A stretch of DNA of 64,000 bases, from positions 528,501-592,500 of the forward strand of contig LNKV01000021.1 of assembly GCA_001465935.1 (NCBI GenBank), read 5' to 3'. Made by a program: the position numbers and the translations under genes. Each line of letters opens with the position of its first letter. Position 1 is the first letter of the stretch. Under the pieces are notes generated by a model. It had not been told where the DNA came from. It worked only from the letters and a program-made list of their open reading frames with translations, and did not search any database. This document shows, one piece after another, positions 1 to 9,926 of this stretch. Origin of the DNA: Clarireedia homoeocarpa. Taxonomy: Eukaryota; Ascomycota; Leotiomycetes; Helotiales; Rutstroemiaceae.

Positions 1-860
1 GGAGCACTTACTGCTTGTACAAAGAGTATATGGATAGTAGTACAATCCTGTGGTTTAGAGAATCAAGACGATTTACACACTTACAACTGACCTACGTACA
101 AACGTGGCTCAGTTGTCCCGTGTATCGTACATCTGCTCATGTGATAATCTACCTATCATACGCCCCGCTCCAAGGGACGTACCAACAGCGATAGACCGAA
201 GCATTTTGTCTCTCTCGCTGGCTTCTCATATTGAAACTCCAAGTACTTCGTTCGCTAAAACAGAGATTAGAGAATAGGAGGAGGTCGAAAAGCGAAGATA
301 GGAGTAGAAGAGATGACGAGAGCAAGGAAAGCGAGATGAGAAGGTGCTGATGCATCCTTAATGGCAGTGATCGTACTTGTGCAATCCCTAGCAAATCAGT
401 CCAACCTTCAGCAGATTCAGCCATGTGGCTGGCGAAACGAATATGCAATATAGAAGATCTTTGATTAAAGCAGACTCTTAGTCAAGTAAATTTCTGTGCG
501 TCTTCATGAGACGTATGAAAATGAACGCTCTCGAGCTGGTAAATCTCCGATGAGGAAACTTCTGCTTTTATATATGCCGGCTGCTTCCATCGCGACCATA
601 GCCTTTCTGGGAGTAACAAAGCAAAATCATAAGTAAAAGTATACGCTATGGAAGTGCAAAGATGACGAACAACGAGGAGATCTGAGTTGATCGAAGAGTT
701 GAAAAGCACCCTTACACTCATGTGTCCATGATATCGCCTGCTGTAGCAAATTCATTGTTGCCATTGTTGTAATCGACCCATCCAAACGCCACCGATATCC
801 ACAACTCCAATAATGATCCTTCCCTCGTCCTTCGATCGTAGCTCCATCTGCCTTAAGCAC
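1..860. other. Intergenic / window edge, no gene recognised
   Basis: Several short open frames exist on the minus strand, but none has recognisable protein content or a splice-consistent extension. The right end is the 3' flank of the small acidic protein gene. The left end may hold part of a neighbouring gene's untranslated region, which cannot be told from here. Confidence 0.5.
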
Positions 861-1280
861 TTATTGCATGATCAGAGGATCGCCGTATTTCTTCGCTATT
901 GGAGCAGTTAGCACTTCATAATACTGCATATCTCCCTTTCTGAAAAGCACTCACCACCATCCCAGTTCTTATCAACCAGACTCTCATAAGCCTTATCATA
1001 CTCCTCTCTAAACTTCTTTGTATTCCATGAACTGCCTGGCGCGCCGTGATTAATCTTGCTGAGATCATTTGCTTTTGATGGAGTGGTGGCGGGAGTATCG
1101 GAGAAGCCATTGTGGGCAAAAGTCATATCGGGTGGTGATTCAGGCATTTCCATATTCGAATCCATGTTGACGTCCTCCTGGATGTCCTCTTCCGTTGGTG
1201 TCTGTTGTTGTTGATCGGCTGCGAGCTGTTTAATTCTCGAGGACAAAGACTTCTGGAATGCTGGCTTACTTACCCGACAT
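861..1280 (-). CDS. Small acidic conserved fungal protein, unknown function
   Basis: I do not recognise a named family. The main exon reads a Gln/Glu/Asp-rich N-terminal half (TPTEEDIQEDV) followed by a more conserved-looking C-terminal half with GSSWNTKKFREEYDKAYES and NWDG. A 59-nt intron (896..954, donor GTGAGT, acceptor ATAG) joins NWDG to a final exon ending KKYGDPLIMQ and TAA at 861..863, which gives a plausible C-terminus. The start is uncertain. An ATG at 1280..1278 runs straight into a GTAAGT donor after seven bases, and the only acceptor I find in the right phase is an AAG near 1194. The first in-frame ATG inside the main exon is at 1165. It is divergent from the SUZ gene with 336 bp between starts. 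The product is probably 80-110 aa and mostly hydrophilic, with no signal peptide or membrane segment visible. The 3' exon join is well supported; the 5' exon is not. Confidence 0.6.
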
Positions 1281-1616
1281 TATGGCAGATGCTTAGCAGC
1301 AAATCCCAACAAGATTCTACCTAGACACAGTGAATGTGGTATGTTGGAAGGTTGGAAGTTTGCTCGGCTTAACTTATTCAATGTTAAAAGATTATCAAGG
1401 TGAAGCTCCCGCCGCTACGCCAAGTTCTCACCCCACAATAGTTAGAACTAAACTAGCCCATCGTCGTGCAAGGCAGGGAACTGTTTCCGCACGCGTTTCT
1501 TGAAACCTAAAATTACACCCCTCCTGCGCACCAACCGCTTCTCCCACACCACAATTCTAGATCATTTACCTATGAAGGTTAAATTTTTTGGCAAAGAATA
1601 AACCTGACCACAGAGA
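1281..1616. promoter_or_regulatory. Shared divergent promoter region
   Basis: This 336-bp spacer lies between the starts of two divergent genes, the small acidic protein (-) and the SUZ-domain protein (+), and must hold both promoters. I see no clear TATA box. A CCCACACCACAA stretch lies just upstream of the plus-strand gene. The assignment rests on position only. Confidence 0.5.
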
Positions 1617-2526
1617 ATGAGCAAGAAAGCTGCGGTGCCCAGTGCCTGGGACGACGACTGGGAAAGCCAGGCTGACGCTCTAGACTCAGCACCTCCGCCC
1701 AAAAAGGTGGTCGAAGATGAATCCAAGATCTCGAAAGCAGAAAGACTTGCAAGGCACGCGGAGACTAATAAGAAGATCTGGGAATCCGCGTATGCAACCA
1801 TGTTTCTGTTATTTTGAATTCAAGTCGCCTATTCATAGAGCACCAGCTAACGCGCCTCCCCAACACAGACAAACTCCCGAAAATCCATCCGGACTTCCCT
1901 TCCTCCCTCCCAGTCTCTCATCGCCCGTCCCGCTTGCTACCCCCTTCAAAGCACCTCTTACCCTGCTCTCGCGCAGGCCCGCACCAAGAACCATAACGAA
2001 AGTCGATCCCCTAACCGGGAAAACTATAACTGTGGAAGCAGATGAGGAAGAACAACCCACTACTGCAGGACCTACCGCCGAAGAATTGCGCGAAAAGGCA
2101 CAACGCGAGCTAGAAGAAAAGAAGAAGCGATATGATGAGGCTAGGGCGAGGATATTAGGAGCGCCGAGCCCCGGAGGAAGTGGTGGTGGGAGAGGAGGAA
2201 GTGGAGGAAATAGTCCGAGAAATGGAACGCCGACACCGCCATATGGGGAAGAGAGAGGCAAGGGAAGAGGAAGGGGCAGGGGCAATACTGATAGGAGGTC
2301 TGATAGCAGGAATGGAACGAGGGAACTCTTTGATCCCAATTACACACCCAAGCCAGGAAGTGTCTCAATACAGAAAGGCGTAAGAAGTGGAGAGGCATCA
2401 CGATCAGGATCAGGCCGGTCTACGCCAATGCAACGCGAAGAGGAACAGATTATTCGACCACCGAGAGGGCCTGACGCAAGCGGTAAAGGATTCGGATTTG
2501 CAAATAGGGGTGGTAAAACAGGTTGA
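1617..2526 (+). CDS. SUZ domain RNA-binding protein
   Basis: The model has two exons, 1617..1789 and 1869..2526, with a 79-nt intron (GTATGC...ACACAG, phase 2), giving about 276 aa. The N-terminus is acidic and tryptophan-rich (SAWDDDWESQ). A SUZ-type segment follows at about residues 150-180, with an EELREKAQRELEEKKKRYDE helix running into ARARILG. Then comes an RGG-like, Gly/Arg-rich stretch (GGGRGGSGG, GKGRGRGRG), a conserved ELFDPNYTPKP motif and a C-terminal SUZ-C-like motif (RGPDASGKGFGFANRG). SUZ domains bind RNA and occur in proteins linked to mRNA stability and translation, so a cytoplasmic mRNP role is inferred. The stop codon is only 22 bp from the convergent NAR1 stop, so the two transcripts probably overlap at their 3' ends. 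The family call is fairly sure; the specific ortholog is not. Confidence 0.85.
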
Positions 2527-2548
2527 TTTTTCTGCTCTAGATTATCAA

Positions 2549-4318
2549 CTACCAGCCTCCGCCAATTTTACTGGCTATTTCTATTACTCTCTCAGTATCG
2601 CCGGTATTCTTGCCAACATCACTGATAACCTCCCGATAAGTTGTATATACCAATCTTTCCAGATCTAAACCTGTGGTAGTCGCCCAATGCGACAGGGTAT
2701 CTTTTATATACGAGGGAGAAATGCCCGCTACAGTATCCTTCCGCTCATCAGGACTCAGAGGCTCCGAGCTCTCATCCGAAGAGAAGTATGCCTCATCAAC
2801 CTGAGCCAACCAGATCTTCTGTTCTTGAGGACCAGGCTTTACTTCTCCCTCAAGGCGCCCGGTATTCACAGGATCATCGACCTTGATCTGACCACCTCCG
2901 TTGGTGCAGCCTCCTGGGCATGCCATGACCTCGACATATGCATAGTCAGGTCCCGTGCTCTTTCCATTTGGGCGTCTGGCACTCCCAATAGGCTTGCCAC
3001 CGGGCATTCGAGAAGGCCTCGCAGGCTTCAGTCTGCGAACTAGATTCTGAATGTTTCTGAAACCGTAATATCGAGCGGCTTTCAGTAATACCTCGCCGTT
3101 CTCACCTACAACGCTGTACTCAACAACATCAGCATTACGACCCTTTGTCGTTTGAACGGACGCGCCCTTGTGCTGAGATGCAAAGTATTGGAGTATATAG
3201 TGAAGGTTGCCGCCAGAGGAACCTGCCTCACGACTACCGTTTCCTGTGCCGCATCTATTGGACAAGAAAAGAAAAGAATCTAGCACCGGGTCCGGGAAAG
3301 GTATTCGCGAGGATGACGGAAGCGGTGTTCGAGGCAGCTTGGAGAACTCGATCCTTCTGGAATCTGCGAGCATGAGTAGCTCCTTACTTGTGATAACAGA
3401 ATCAACATCGCGAACACCCCGGGTGCCTGTTCCCTCCCATGCTGCATCTGTCAATTCTTCTCGACTCGCCTCTAGTTTTTTGTCGAAACATGGCATGATC
3501 GCGACATGAAATATTCTATCGGGCGAAATACCAAGCTTGCGACTCAGTGTTGTTTTCACGAGCGTGCCTGTTAATGCTTGTGGTGATTTCATCCGTGATA
3601 AATGTGGCAAAATGTGTGGGTGCGTCTTCTCCGCGTAGCAAATCCATCCCGGACATGATGATGTTAGGATTGGCTTCTTTGGGGCTTCTACGCCATCCAA
3701 TGAAGCCATGACTTCCTCAGCTCCTAACACCAAACATGCCTCTCGAGCAACGTTTGTATCTACCACCCATTGAAATGCGTTCCGGTATACAGCTCTGTTC
3801 TTGATTCCTTTCGGTCCACTAAGTAGGTGTTCGATCATATACCCCGCTTCGCGTTCCGTGACCCCAAATGTGGCTGCTATACTCGCCCTCGACTGTGGAC
3901 TGACACTTGCAACGTATATCTTCCCACCCTGCTCAACTCCGTCTACACTTATACCCCCGCTTGTGGCATTAACCCGCAGTCGAAGCCCTGGCGCAGAGTC
4001 CAATTCATGTAACACTTCGGCATGAGATTGCAAGGATACTAGTACGGCTTCGGCAGATGTGACACATCCTGAGCAGGCGAGACAATCTGTTAGGGAGATC
4101 TGAGCGGGAGGTAAATCCGAGGGTAGAGGGGCGTCGGTGTTGAAAGATATTTCAAGTTCCTAAAATGTTGTTAGAATTTGACGCAGAAAGGGATATATAT
4201 TACCAACACTATCTGCCGTGGGTTTCTTCGCAGCGGGTAATGTCTCAACAGGCTTTATGCATGCGACACCTGGAGAAATGAAATCGTTCAGATCGTCTGC
4301 AGAGAGAATCGCGCTCAT
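2549..4318 (-). CDS. nar1: Cytosolic Fe-S cluster assembly factor NAR1
   Basis: Nar1 is an iron-only-hydrogenase-like protein of the cytosolic iron-sulfur assembly (CIA) machinery, bridging the Nbp35-Cfd1 scaffold and the CIA targeting complex. The model has exons 4208..4318 and 2549..4159, about 573 aa, with a 48-nt phase-0 intron. The donor is the weak GTTGGT, because the stronger GTAATA five bases downstream would create an immediate stop. The N-terminal cluster ligands are visible as Cys20 and Cys63, Cys66, Cys69 (CLACSGC). The C-terminal H-cluster-like domain follows, with TSSCPGWICYAEK, MPCFDKK and MACPGGCTNGGG. The start MSAILSADDLNDFISPG matches the usual fungal start. The gene is convergent with the SUZ gene (22 bp) and divergent from the small membrane protein. 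It is essential in yeast. The family assignment is very secure. Confidence 0.96.
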
Positions 4319-4949
4319 GATTTTGAAGTCGACGGACGCACAATGCGCCGCGCTTTATAAGATGTTGTTTATGAATATAAGATGGAAACCAGGGAGATTG
4401 TCAAAAAAAAGTAATATCTACTTTGATCATTCCTCCGCGGGAAGGAGAGATAGGATGGGCTATTGATTAACAAAAGAATGTCAAACTTTTGGATGACTGA
4501 TTTACAATCAGCGCTGAGACCCTCTGCGAGGATCGGAGGGTGGAAGGAAAATGGTGGCGCTTACAGGGTTCTCCGTTTCCAGCCCCGCGCTAGCAATGCT
4601 GCTGCCTTACAACCTGAGCCGAGTTAGGCAGAAATGGTATTTTACAAACAAATGACGTACCTGGAACAGACGGAATTACTCGTATGGGATGAAATAAAAA
4701 GCTGTTTGTCCCGCAGTTGAAAGTATACAGAGCTCTAAGAACTGCAATTCATCTTAGCAAAATCAGATATTCTATTCATCAATATCATACACAAAGTGCA
4801 GACTCTAACACACCTGGACCATACCATCTAAAAAATATCAACCCCTCCATAAGATACGATATGGATGTGAGTCCTTCGAAGCGGGAGGTTGTAGGGTTGG
4901 CCAATTGACATGCATAGGTCTTCTACTCTTACACATATGGCACAGCAGG
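4319..4949. promoter_or_regulatory. Divergent intergenic region between NAR1 and the membrane protein gene
   Basis: This spacer is about 630 bp. It carries promoter sequence for both flanking genes by position. Short open frames here lack coding character, and I see no distinct site. Confidence 0.35.
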
Positions 4950-5566
4950 ATGGCTTGCATTGCAAGCAGCTCCGCTGATAATATCACCTACTATCATCAT
5001 AACAATTCTGTCACCGGAGGTGCGAGAGGCGACAGGTAAGCTCCTCAGGATTGTATTCCAGACATACCTCTAACATCAGGCCAGTCCTTGAGGAGTATTT
5101 CTCTCGTTCATTGGGCATGACTCTCCTCACCCTCGGTATAATGGTTGTCGTGCTCACCGGATCCGTACCTCTCACTTCCTCCATTTCAGAAAGTAAGTCA
5201 AGCAAAACCCTATTCCATTTTTCATTCCATCTAACAGTTTCGCCAGCGACCAGTGCAGCAGTTACAGCCGAGGCAAACGACCCTAAAGCTCCCTACGCCG
5301 TGCCAACTCTTACCATTAGCACAATATACCACGGCGCCATGGCATTCTTCTGCTACGCTCGATACACCACGGTTGGACCGACCTCGTTTGCGCTGGGTTC
5401 GTTGGGCTCTTGTGCCTTATTCGCAATTGGTGGATGGTGTATATTATTCGGTACTGCGAGTGGAAGGATTAGCAGGAAGACTGGAGCGGATAAGAGAACC
5501 AGTAATTTCCCGTTCGGAAACAGCGAGTCGGCGAGCGCGAAGAAGAGGGCTGCTAAGAGAGCGTAA
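4950..5566 (+). CDS. Small integral membrane protein, conserved in fungi, unknown function
   Basis: The model has three exons: 4950..5035, 5080..5192 and 5238..5566 (the third may instead begin at 5247). All phases match, and the product is about 172-175 aa. A hydrophilic N-terminus leads into a tract beginning RPVLEEYFSRSLG. A first hydrophobic segment follows at about residues 42-58 (TLLTLGIMVVVLTGS). Two further hydrophobic stretches lie around HGAMAFFCY and in the segment from SFALGSLGS to CILFG, so three to four membrane passes are likely. The C-terminus is basic and polar (GRISRKTGADKRTSNFPF, ending KKRAAKRA). A KxKxx-like lysine/arginine-rich tail would suit an endomembrane location, which is inference. 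I recall similar uncharacterised fungal proteins but no function. Introns are 44 and 45 (or 54) nt. Confidence 0.75.
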
Positions 5567-6692
5567 GGTAGTGGGAACAAGTTTAATCGAAGAGTCTGTC
5601 AGCAGAAATGCTCAGAGAAACAACAACTCTCGCATCATTCTGAGAAGTATGAATGCACAATGAATAGCGCATAAGAAGGCGATTCATGCAGGACTTAGAT
5701 TGCTATCATGTTCACAAAGAATAGGGAATGTTGGTCGTTTAATTCAAGTTAAGAAATGCCAAGTAATGCGAGGAGGATTTAGCCACAAGTATTTAAAGAA
5801 GGTAAGATCTTACAATACGTAGTTGTTTGGACAGGAACTGAGGTTTAGTGGGGACTTAATTTCAACAATCATTTCAACTGTTTCCGGACGCAGCAAACAA
5901 ATGCGGTAGAGAATCGCACGCTGTTTCTCTGCTGAAAGGCGGCAGATTGCACTCCAGATCCTCAAGTGAGAAACCTGGGTATCAGTAGTATCCTGCGAGT
6001 GGAGCGATACTGCTTTGAATGTCGGGGGTTCCGTCCATTGCTGCCAATGAGTATAAGTAATCATGAATTGGTGCTACACATCGTGGAAAATTATCGGGAG
6101 TCGAGTTATCGCCTATGGATAGTATATTTAAAGGTGATGATGAGACGAATGAGTCTCTCGTTGGGTGAACAGGCGTACCGTTTCATATCTGATGTTGCTT
6201 GTGTTCTTCGTACACACGAATTCGAAAGGAGATTCCCAAATTGGTAAAATAAATTAATGCGTGTTATGTAAATTCTTCTTCTTTTATGTCTGAGAGTCGA
6301 CCGACAATGAGGGGATACGAGAGTCGGGAATCCAGAACGAGACTGGAGGAGAAAGTTCGCTCTCGGTTGTCAAAAGGGAAGGAGGGAAGGAGTGATGGTA
6401 GTGAGCCTGCCTCCAAGATGTCCAGAAAGAAATCGACGCTCCGATTGAAAATTGTCAAAAGGGAAGGAAGGAGGGAAGGAGTGATAGTAGTGAGCCTGCC
6501 TCCAAGATGTCCAGAAAAAAATCGACGTTCGGATTGAAAATTCATCTGTTCTGAATATCTTCAAAGTTCAATCTATAGATTCCCAATTCCCGCTGTTGCG
6601 AGAATTTAATTCCTACCAATATTCCTCATATATCATCTACTGCAACTTACAAAATCATCTCTATTTCTTAGTTCGTATCACTATTCCCAGCA
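5567..6692. other. Intergenic region with one tandem duplication
   Basis: This spacer is 1.1 kb. The only structure seen is the 85-bp tandem duplication at 6367..6541, listed separately, and a pyrimidine/AT-rich stretch just upstream of 6693 that is probably the promoter and leader of the next gene. Apparent open frames on both strands around 6264-6564 are products of the duplication and look random. Confidence 0.5.
6367..6541. repeat. Tandem duplication, two copies of 85-89 bp
   Basis: Copy 1 is 6367..6451 and copy 2 is 6452..6541. Both begin TTGTCAAAAGGGAAGGA and end near CGATTGAAAA or CGGATTGAAAA. Copy 2 differs by a 4-bp GGAA insertion and a few substitutions (for example AGAAAGAAATCG against AGAAAAAAATCG). 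The low divergence implies a recent duplication in non-coding DNA. Confidence 0.9.
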
Positions 6693-8157
6693 ATGCCTAA
6701 GTAAGTTATATATCAAGAATGAATAAAAATTCTCTTTTGCTAACCCTCATCGCTCGCAGATCGAAAAGAAACCGCGGCCCTAAGCATGCACAAAGAGCGA
6801 TTGAGAGATCAGCCCAACATAAGGAAAGAGTTGCAAGACAACGTGCAAAGAAAGCTGAGAGAGATGGCTCTACTGGGAATACCAGCCATCAAGATAAACT
6901 ATCCGATACCACAACATCGTTCACACCCCATAATGAACTACAACACTCCGGATCTACAACTGTTGGTACGATACCAGTGATTGCAGCGAGTATAGCTAGT
7001 ACTACTGCAACTTCTGTCATTCCGGGATCGACAACAGGTCCTACTCGAACTGCTACCACAATTCCCGTTCCGACATCGACCACGAGTGCAACTAGCACTA
7101 CCGCAACTTCTGTCATTCCGGGATCGACAACAGGTCCTGCTACCACAATTCCTATTCCGACATCGACAACGAGTCAAGCAATTGAGCTTCCCGCTCCCAC
7201 TATCTCAATATCTACGATACTCTCACTAAACTGCCCTCCCAATAAAGGGTATGTAGTGATGCGCAGCTCTCCAGAACACTCTTCGAAGGAGCAACTAGAT
7301 AGCAAGTACGACAGAATGATCAGTCAAGGAAAAGAAGTACTCTTGAAATTTCGAAAACAGGCGACAGATTGCCCAGCAAACTTCTATTTTTCTTGGTTAG
7401 CATAGCAATCCTCAAGGCACCCTATTCCAACTGTCGTAGAGACCTTTCGGACCAGTCGAAATTCTGTGCTAGAGGGAAGATGCGAACAATCATATTCAAC
7501 TTTCGTACACGGCATTTTGAGCGAACCTGAAGGCTCCACCGTTGTACTATTAGTATTCTCATTACTGGGATTAAGATCTCGTAAGAGATGAGCCACAGTC
7601 TGAAAGTAGCAAATTTCTCTTATCCTACTGGGATGATGTGTTGAAGTATAAAGACTTCGGGGAGCTCATTAGGACTCTACCTTCGCAATTCAAACGCCAA
7701 AACATACAGACTACGATGCAATATACCGGATTGTACCACCAGGATTGCCCATCCTTCCAATGGCAGAATTAGGGCCACTGCGGAAAACCACCTAGCCGAA
7801 CATATCGATCACAATGCTTTGTTTTTTATCTCGAATTGGACTGCCCCTGTTACCAAATTGGTACAACAACGACGCGCAACAGTTAATATCTCTCGCGGAT
7901 GTCCATTCCCATACTGCCACCACTATTGCAATCCAACAATGTCAGTTGATGATATAAGAAATCACGTCAATGGTCATATGTCCCGCTCACAATCTGTCTC
8001 TACTATACTTTATAACGATATGCAACATTTGCATCCTCACCAAATGGCAAATTTCATCAGATGCACAGTACCTACGTGTCTCTGGAATATGGAACCTGTA
8101 CTGTGTATGGACAAGGATAATGATACTGCTTGGTATGGGGATGTTTCTATATTATAA
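6693..8157 (+). CDS. Orphan protein with zinc-finger-like CxxxxC motifs and Ser/Thr-rich linker
   Basis: The four-exon model is 6693..6700, 6760..7336, 7406..7580 and 7673..8157, with every junction in phase, giving about 414 aa. The first exon is 8 nt (ATGCCTAA) before a strong GTAAGT donor. The N-terminus is strongly basic (SKRNRGPKHAQRAIERSAQ), possibly nuclear or nucleic-acid-binding. Residues about 75-145 are Ser/Thr/Pro-rich with two tandem copies of a 32-residue unit (TTATSVIPGSTTGP...). The C-terminal half has three CxxxxC motifs: CNIPDC with a downstream HLAEHIDH, CPFPYC with NHVNGH, and CTVPTC with no following histidine pair. This resembles degenerate C2H2 fingers. The in-frame TAG at 7403..7405 falls inside the proposed 69-nt second intron. 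I recognise no named family. A lineage-restricted fungal gene is likely, and the third motif may be truncated. Confidence 0.6.
6996..7178 (+). repeat. In-frame 96-bp tandem repeat inside the orphan gene
   Basis: Two copies start at 6996 and 7092. Both contain GCAACTTCTGTCATTCCGGG followed by ATCGACAACAGGTCCT. The second copy lacks 9 bp in its middle. The repeat is in frame and encodes a 32-residue (second copy 29-residue) Ser/Thr/Pro-rich unit, so length change would keep the reading frame. Confidence 0.9.
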
Positions 8158-8824
8158 CCAAAGCAGCTTTGTTGTATATTAGCTACAAGCAAAACAAATA
8201 TTACTATCTCACAAATAAAATCTAAATATATCTGTGTAGAACGGATCGGCCAAGTCTTTCCTTCGTACCGGAGGCAGCATTTTCCAGTATACTTGTGAAG
8301 GTGGTATTCGTTCCGTAGCACATATCCGGTCCCCGTTCCACACCTATAATTGATATTGTAGTAGTTTCTCTGAGGAGGATAGTCGGTGCGCGAGGTTTGG
8401 AGATACGGTTGTTAAAGCCGTTACGCCGTGCAGGCTCGCAATCCTTTGATCCACCTAGGCCATCTTGTTCACGTACAATATGACGAGTAGAAACTCTTTG
8501 TCTACCTCAGCCCGTGCGCGAAGTGGAATTAAGATTCCAATGTCCGATTACTATAACTTACCCCACCGTATGGAAAGAATATGCATGGGCGAGAAGCTGT
8601 TCTTGATGGATATAGCACCAGTTTGTAAATGTATGGAGTAGACCGTGAGTGACTTGTGTATAAAGAGGAAGGACGTCTCTACCTTGGATTTCTTTCCCAT
8701 TCCACTTGCATCATAGACTTTCAGTTCTTCAATCACGACCCCACACTACCCCTGTTCATCTTCATTCTATAGTTATACAAACAAAAGTGCAACCACAAAA
8801 GTACAACCACAAAAGATAGGCGAG
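8158..8824. other. Intergenic spacer, nothing distinct seen
   Basis: The spacer is 667 bp. It holds the 3' flank of the orphan gene and the promoter of the aldo/keto reductase. A CAAAAGTGCAACC/CAAAAGTACAACC pair of 13-bp near-repeats lies about 40 bp before the reductase start. No other feature is supported. Confidence 0.4.
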
Positions 8825-9926
8825 ATGGTTCAATTACTTGGAAAAGACATTGGCACCACTGGCTACGGACTCATGGGCATGTTTTTTATACTCCGATGCT
8901 CCTCAATTACAGCTAGCTAACCTATTTTCCAACAGGTCTAACATGGCGTCCAGAGCCCCAACCAGTAGAAGACTCAATCAAGGCTATGAAAGCTGCCCTT
9001 GACGCTGGTTGTAACTTCTGGAACGGTGGGGAGTTTTATGGCACTCCGGAATACAATAGTCTACATCTCCTCGAAAAGTACTTCACCAAGTATCCAGAGG
9101 ATGCCGACAAGGTTGTCCTCAGTATCAAGGGAGGAGTCAACACGACAACTTTAGCCCCAGACGGCAGTCCCGAAGGCGTGCGACGATCGGTGGATAACAT
9201 CCTCAAGCTGCTGAATGGAAAGAAGAAGCTTGACATTTTTGAATGCGCAAGAGTAGACAAGAACACACCAATTGAGACGACCATGAAGGTTCTGGAAGAG
9301 GAATATGTCAAGACCGGAAAGCTAGGAGGCATTTCCTTAAGCGAAGTTGGTCCAGTTACAATTCAGAAAGCCGCAAAGGCCACAAAAATTGTGGCTGCAG
9401 AGGTTGAAGTCTCTCTTTCTGCGATTGATGTCTTCCAGAATGGAGTCGCCAAGGCCTGTGCTGAGAATGATATCTTGATGGTTGCGTATGTAATTCCACT
9501 GAAGCTATTCTGGCATCACTGACAGCAAATAGATACTCACCAATTGGACGGGGGTTGTTGACCGGCGAGATCACAAAGCCTGAGGATATTCCAGAGGGAG
9601 ATTACCGCAAAGACCTACCCAAATTCTCCAAGGAAAACTTCGACACCAACATCAAGCTAGTTAACGAAGTCAACAAGCTTGCAAAGGAAAAGAATTGCAC
9701 CATTGCTCAGATCGCTATCAACTGGGTCAAGCACATGTCAAAGAAAGATGGTAACCCGGAGATTATTCCAATTCCAGGCGCGACCAAGGTCGAGCGTATC
9801 TTGGAGAATGCTAAAGAGATTCCTCTCAGTGCAGACGATTTAGAAAGGTTGGATGCGATCTTGAAGCAATTCCCAGTCGTTGGAGATAGATATAATGCCC
9901 ATACCATGCAGTTTTCGGAGGTATGA
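8825..9926 (+). CDS. plr1: Aldo/keto reductase, pyridoxal reductase type
   Basis: This is an NADPH-dependent reductase of the AKR superfamily, most like the fungal pyridoxal reductase (pyridoxine 4-dehydrogenase) group, which converts pyridoxal to pyridoxine. Exons are 8825..8876, 8936..9485 and 9533..9926, about 331 aa, the usual length. The first intron has a GC donor (G|GCATGT...CAACAG); only this join restores the continuous GYGLMGLTWRP start of the family. The catalytic Tyr is Tyr52 (GGEFYG) and the Lys is Lys82 (LSIKGG). The positions usually held by Asp and His in the AKR tetrad read Asn47 (FWNGG) and the CARVD motif; I believe these are typical of this subgroup. YSPIGRGLLTG and the C-terminal IPIPGATKVERI cofactor-binding segment are intact. 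A cytosolic location is likely. The exact substrate is inferred. Confidence 0.88.

Noticed and set aside
1833..2339. 168-codon minus-strand frame rich in Leu/Pro
   Set aside because: It is the antisense shadow of the Gly/Arg-rich SUZ gene, with no family features.
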